Source: Spirochaetales bacterium (lineage in GTDB: Bacteria; Spirochaetota; Spirochaetia; DTKZ01). Taken from it: 6,236 nucleotides of DNA. Below, piece after piece: positions 5,943 through 6,236 of this stretch. The stretch lies in assembly GCA_031274005.1 (NCBI GenBank), contig JAISQU010000361.1, positions 1 to 6,236 on the forward strand. The letters run 5' to 3'. The notes below the pieces were generated by a model. It saw nothing but the letters and a program-made list of their open reading frames with translations, made no database searches and was not told the origin of the DNA. The position numbers and the translations under genes are program-made. Position 1 is the first letter of the stretch. The number at the start of each line of letters is the position of its first letter.

Positions 5943-6166
5943 ATGACAATGAAGAAGTAATTCCCGGTGTTACTAAAGCCGATATTAATCTTATGGCTGA
6001 TCTGGTATTTGGCATAACCGACAAGAATCATCCTGAATTAGAGAATTCGCCGGATGACATTGTGCAAATACTTGAAAAGGGCGGGCCATTGGTGTCAAAA
6101 TCCAACGCATTTTTAAGAAAAATGAAGAACCGCGGAGCAGAGCTCCGCGGTATCTTCGTTGGTTAA
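5939..6166 (+). CDS. Hypothetical protein, 75 residues
   Basis: This frame starts at an ATG five bases after AAGGGG (5928-5933) and ends at TAA. The product is small and soluble. Its first two-thirds is acidic, including the stretches NDNEE (2-6) and NSPDD (36-40), and its C-terminal third is basic (KSNAFLRKMKNR, 54-65). There is no signal peptide, membrane segment or known motif. Residues 64-71 are encoded entirely by a perfect GC-rich palindrome (6129-6151), so the C-terminus may be a later addition or may overlap a terminator. Codon use looks coding. A minus-strand frame across the same DNA (5991 to the right edge) is judged a shadow. The stop is about 70 bases from the edge, so any downstream partner is unseen. 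I do not recognise a family. Confidence 0.5.
   Translation: MNDNEEVIPGVTKADINLMADLVFGITDKNHPELENSPDDIVQILEKGGPLVSKSNAFLRKMKNRGAELRGIFVG
6129..6151 (+). repeat. Perfect GC-rich palindrome inside the 3' end of the 75-codon frame
   Basis: Ten-base arms (6129-6138 and 6142-6151; ACCGCGGAGC with its reverse complement) flank a 3-base loop AGA. This is the most stable hairpin in the window and is far richer in GC than the codons around it. The following bases (ATCTTCGTTGG) are only mildly T-rich, so termination is possible but not typical. A dispersed palindromic repeat inserted near a gene end is an alternative. Confidence 0.6.
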
Positions 6167-6236
6167 GGAAATTTATTGTATAGGCATGGTTCATAACCCG
6201 TAAATTTAAGAGCCTTTCCATTTTGTGGTAGGCCAA
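6167..6236. other. No recognisable feature to the right edge
   Basis: The last 70 bases are AT-rich and contain no start codon with a convincing ribosome-binding site, no hairpin of note and no RNA gene that I can see. Confidence 0.4.

Noticed and set aside
5991..6236. Minus-strand frame of 81 codons entering from the right edge
   Set aside because: It is antisense to the 75-codon frame, relies on a TTG at the very edge, and its translation shows no motif. It could be revisited if the neighbouring sequence shows a gene reading in.
1..6236. Insertion sequence or other mobile element
   Set aside because: No transposase, integrase, paired terminal repeats or target-site duplications are visible.

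Overview
The window is dominated by one minus-strand operon of five genes, read from right to left: an M24 (aminopeptidase P-like) protein, then tctC, tctB and tctA of a tripartite tricarboxylate transporter (TTT), then a LarA-like/DUF2088 protein whose 3' end runs off the left edge. The organism is probably a spirochaete, with Treponema or a relative the best guess. The main clue is the Arg-Gly-Thr-Ser-Glu stretch just after the signal peptide of TctC, which resembles the start of many mature treponemal periplasmic proteins. The roughly balanced GC content of the operon genes is compatible. No rRNA or other marker is present, so this placement is an inference.

Layout: 1-1196 (minus) LarA-like 2-hydroxyacid racemase/epimerase homologue, 3' truncated; 1193-2695 (minus) tctA; 2712-3167 (minus) tctB; a hairpin with a T-tract at 3191-3223; 3233-4213 (minus) tctC; 4257-5357 (minus) M24-like protein; and at 5399-5427 a good sigma70-type promoter reading into the operon. 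From 5428 to about 5745 there is no convincing gene, but there are two strong inverted repeats and a short stop-to-stop frame. From 5746 to 6166 on the plus strand lie three very short overlapping reading frames of 38, 26 and 75 codons. The last of these carries a perfect GC-rich palindrome in its final codons. The last 70 bases show nothing recognisable.

How the genes may work together: TctC would capture an organic acid in the periplasm and hand it to the TctA/TctB membrane complex. The LarA-like protein would change the configuration at a 2-hydroxyacid carbon of the substrate or of a product. The M24-like protein keeps the fold but has lost four of the five metal ligands of the peptidase family, so it is unlikely to be an ordinary metallopeptidase and may act on a C-N bond in a creatinase-like way, or only bind a ligand. 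The tight spacing (ATGA overlap between tctA and the LarA-like gene, 16 bases between tctB and tctA, 43 bases between the M24-like gene and tctC) supports one transcription unit. The hairpin after tctC probably lets the binding protein be made in excess over the membrane subunits. The substrate cannot be read from the sequence.
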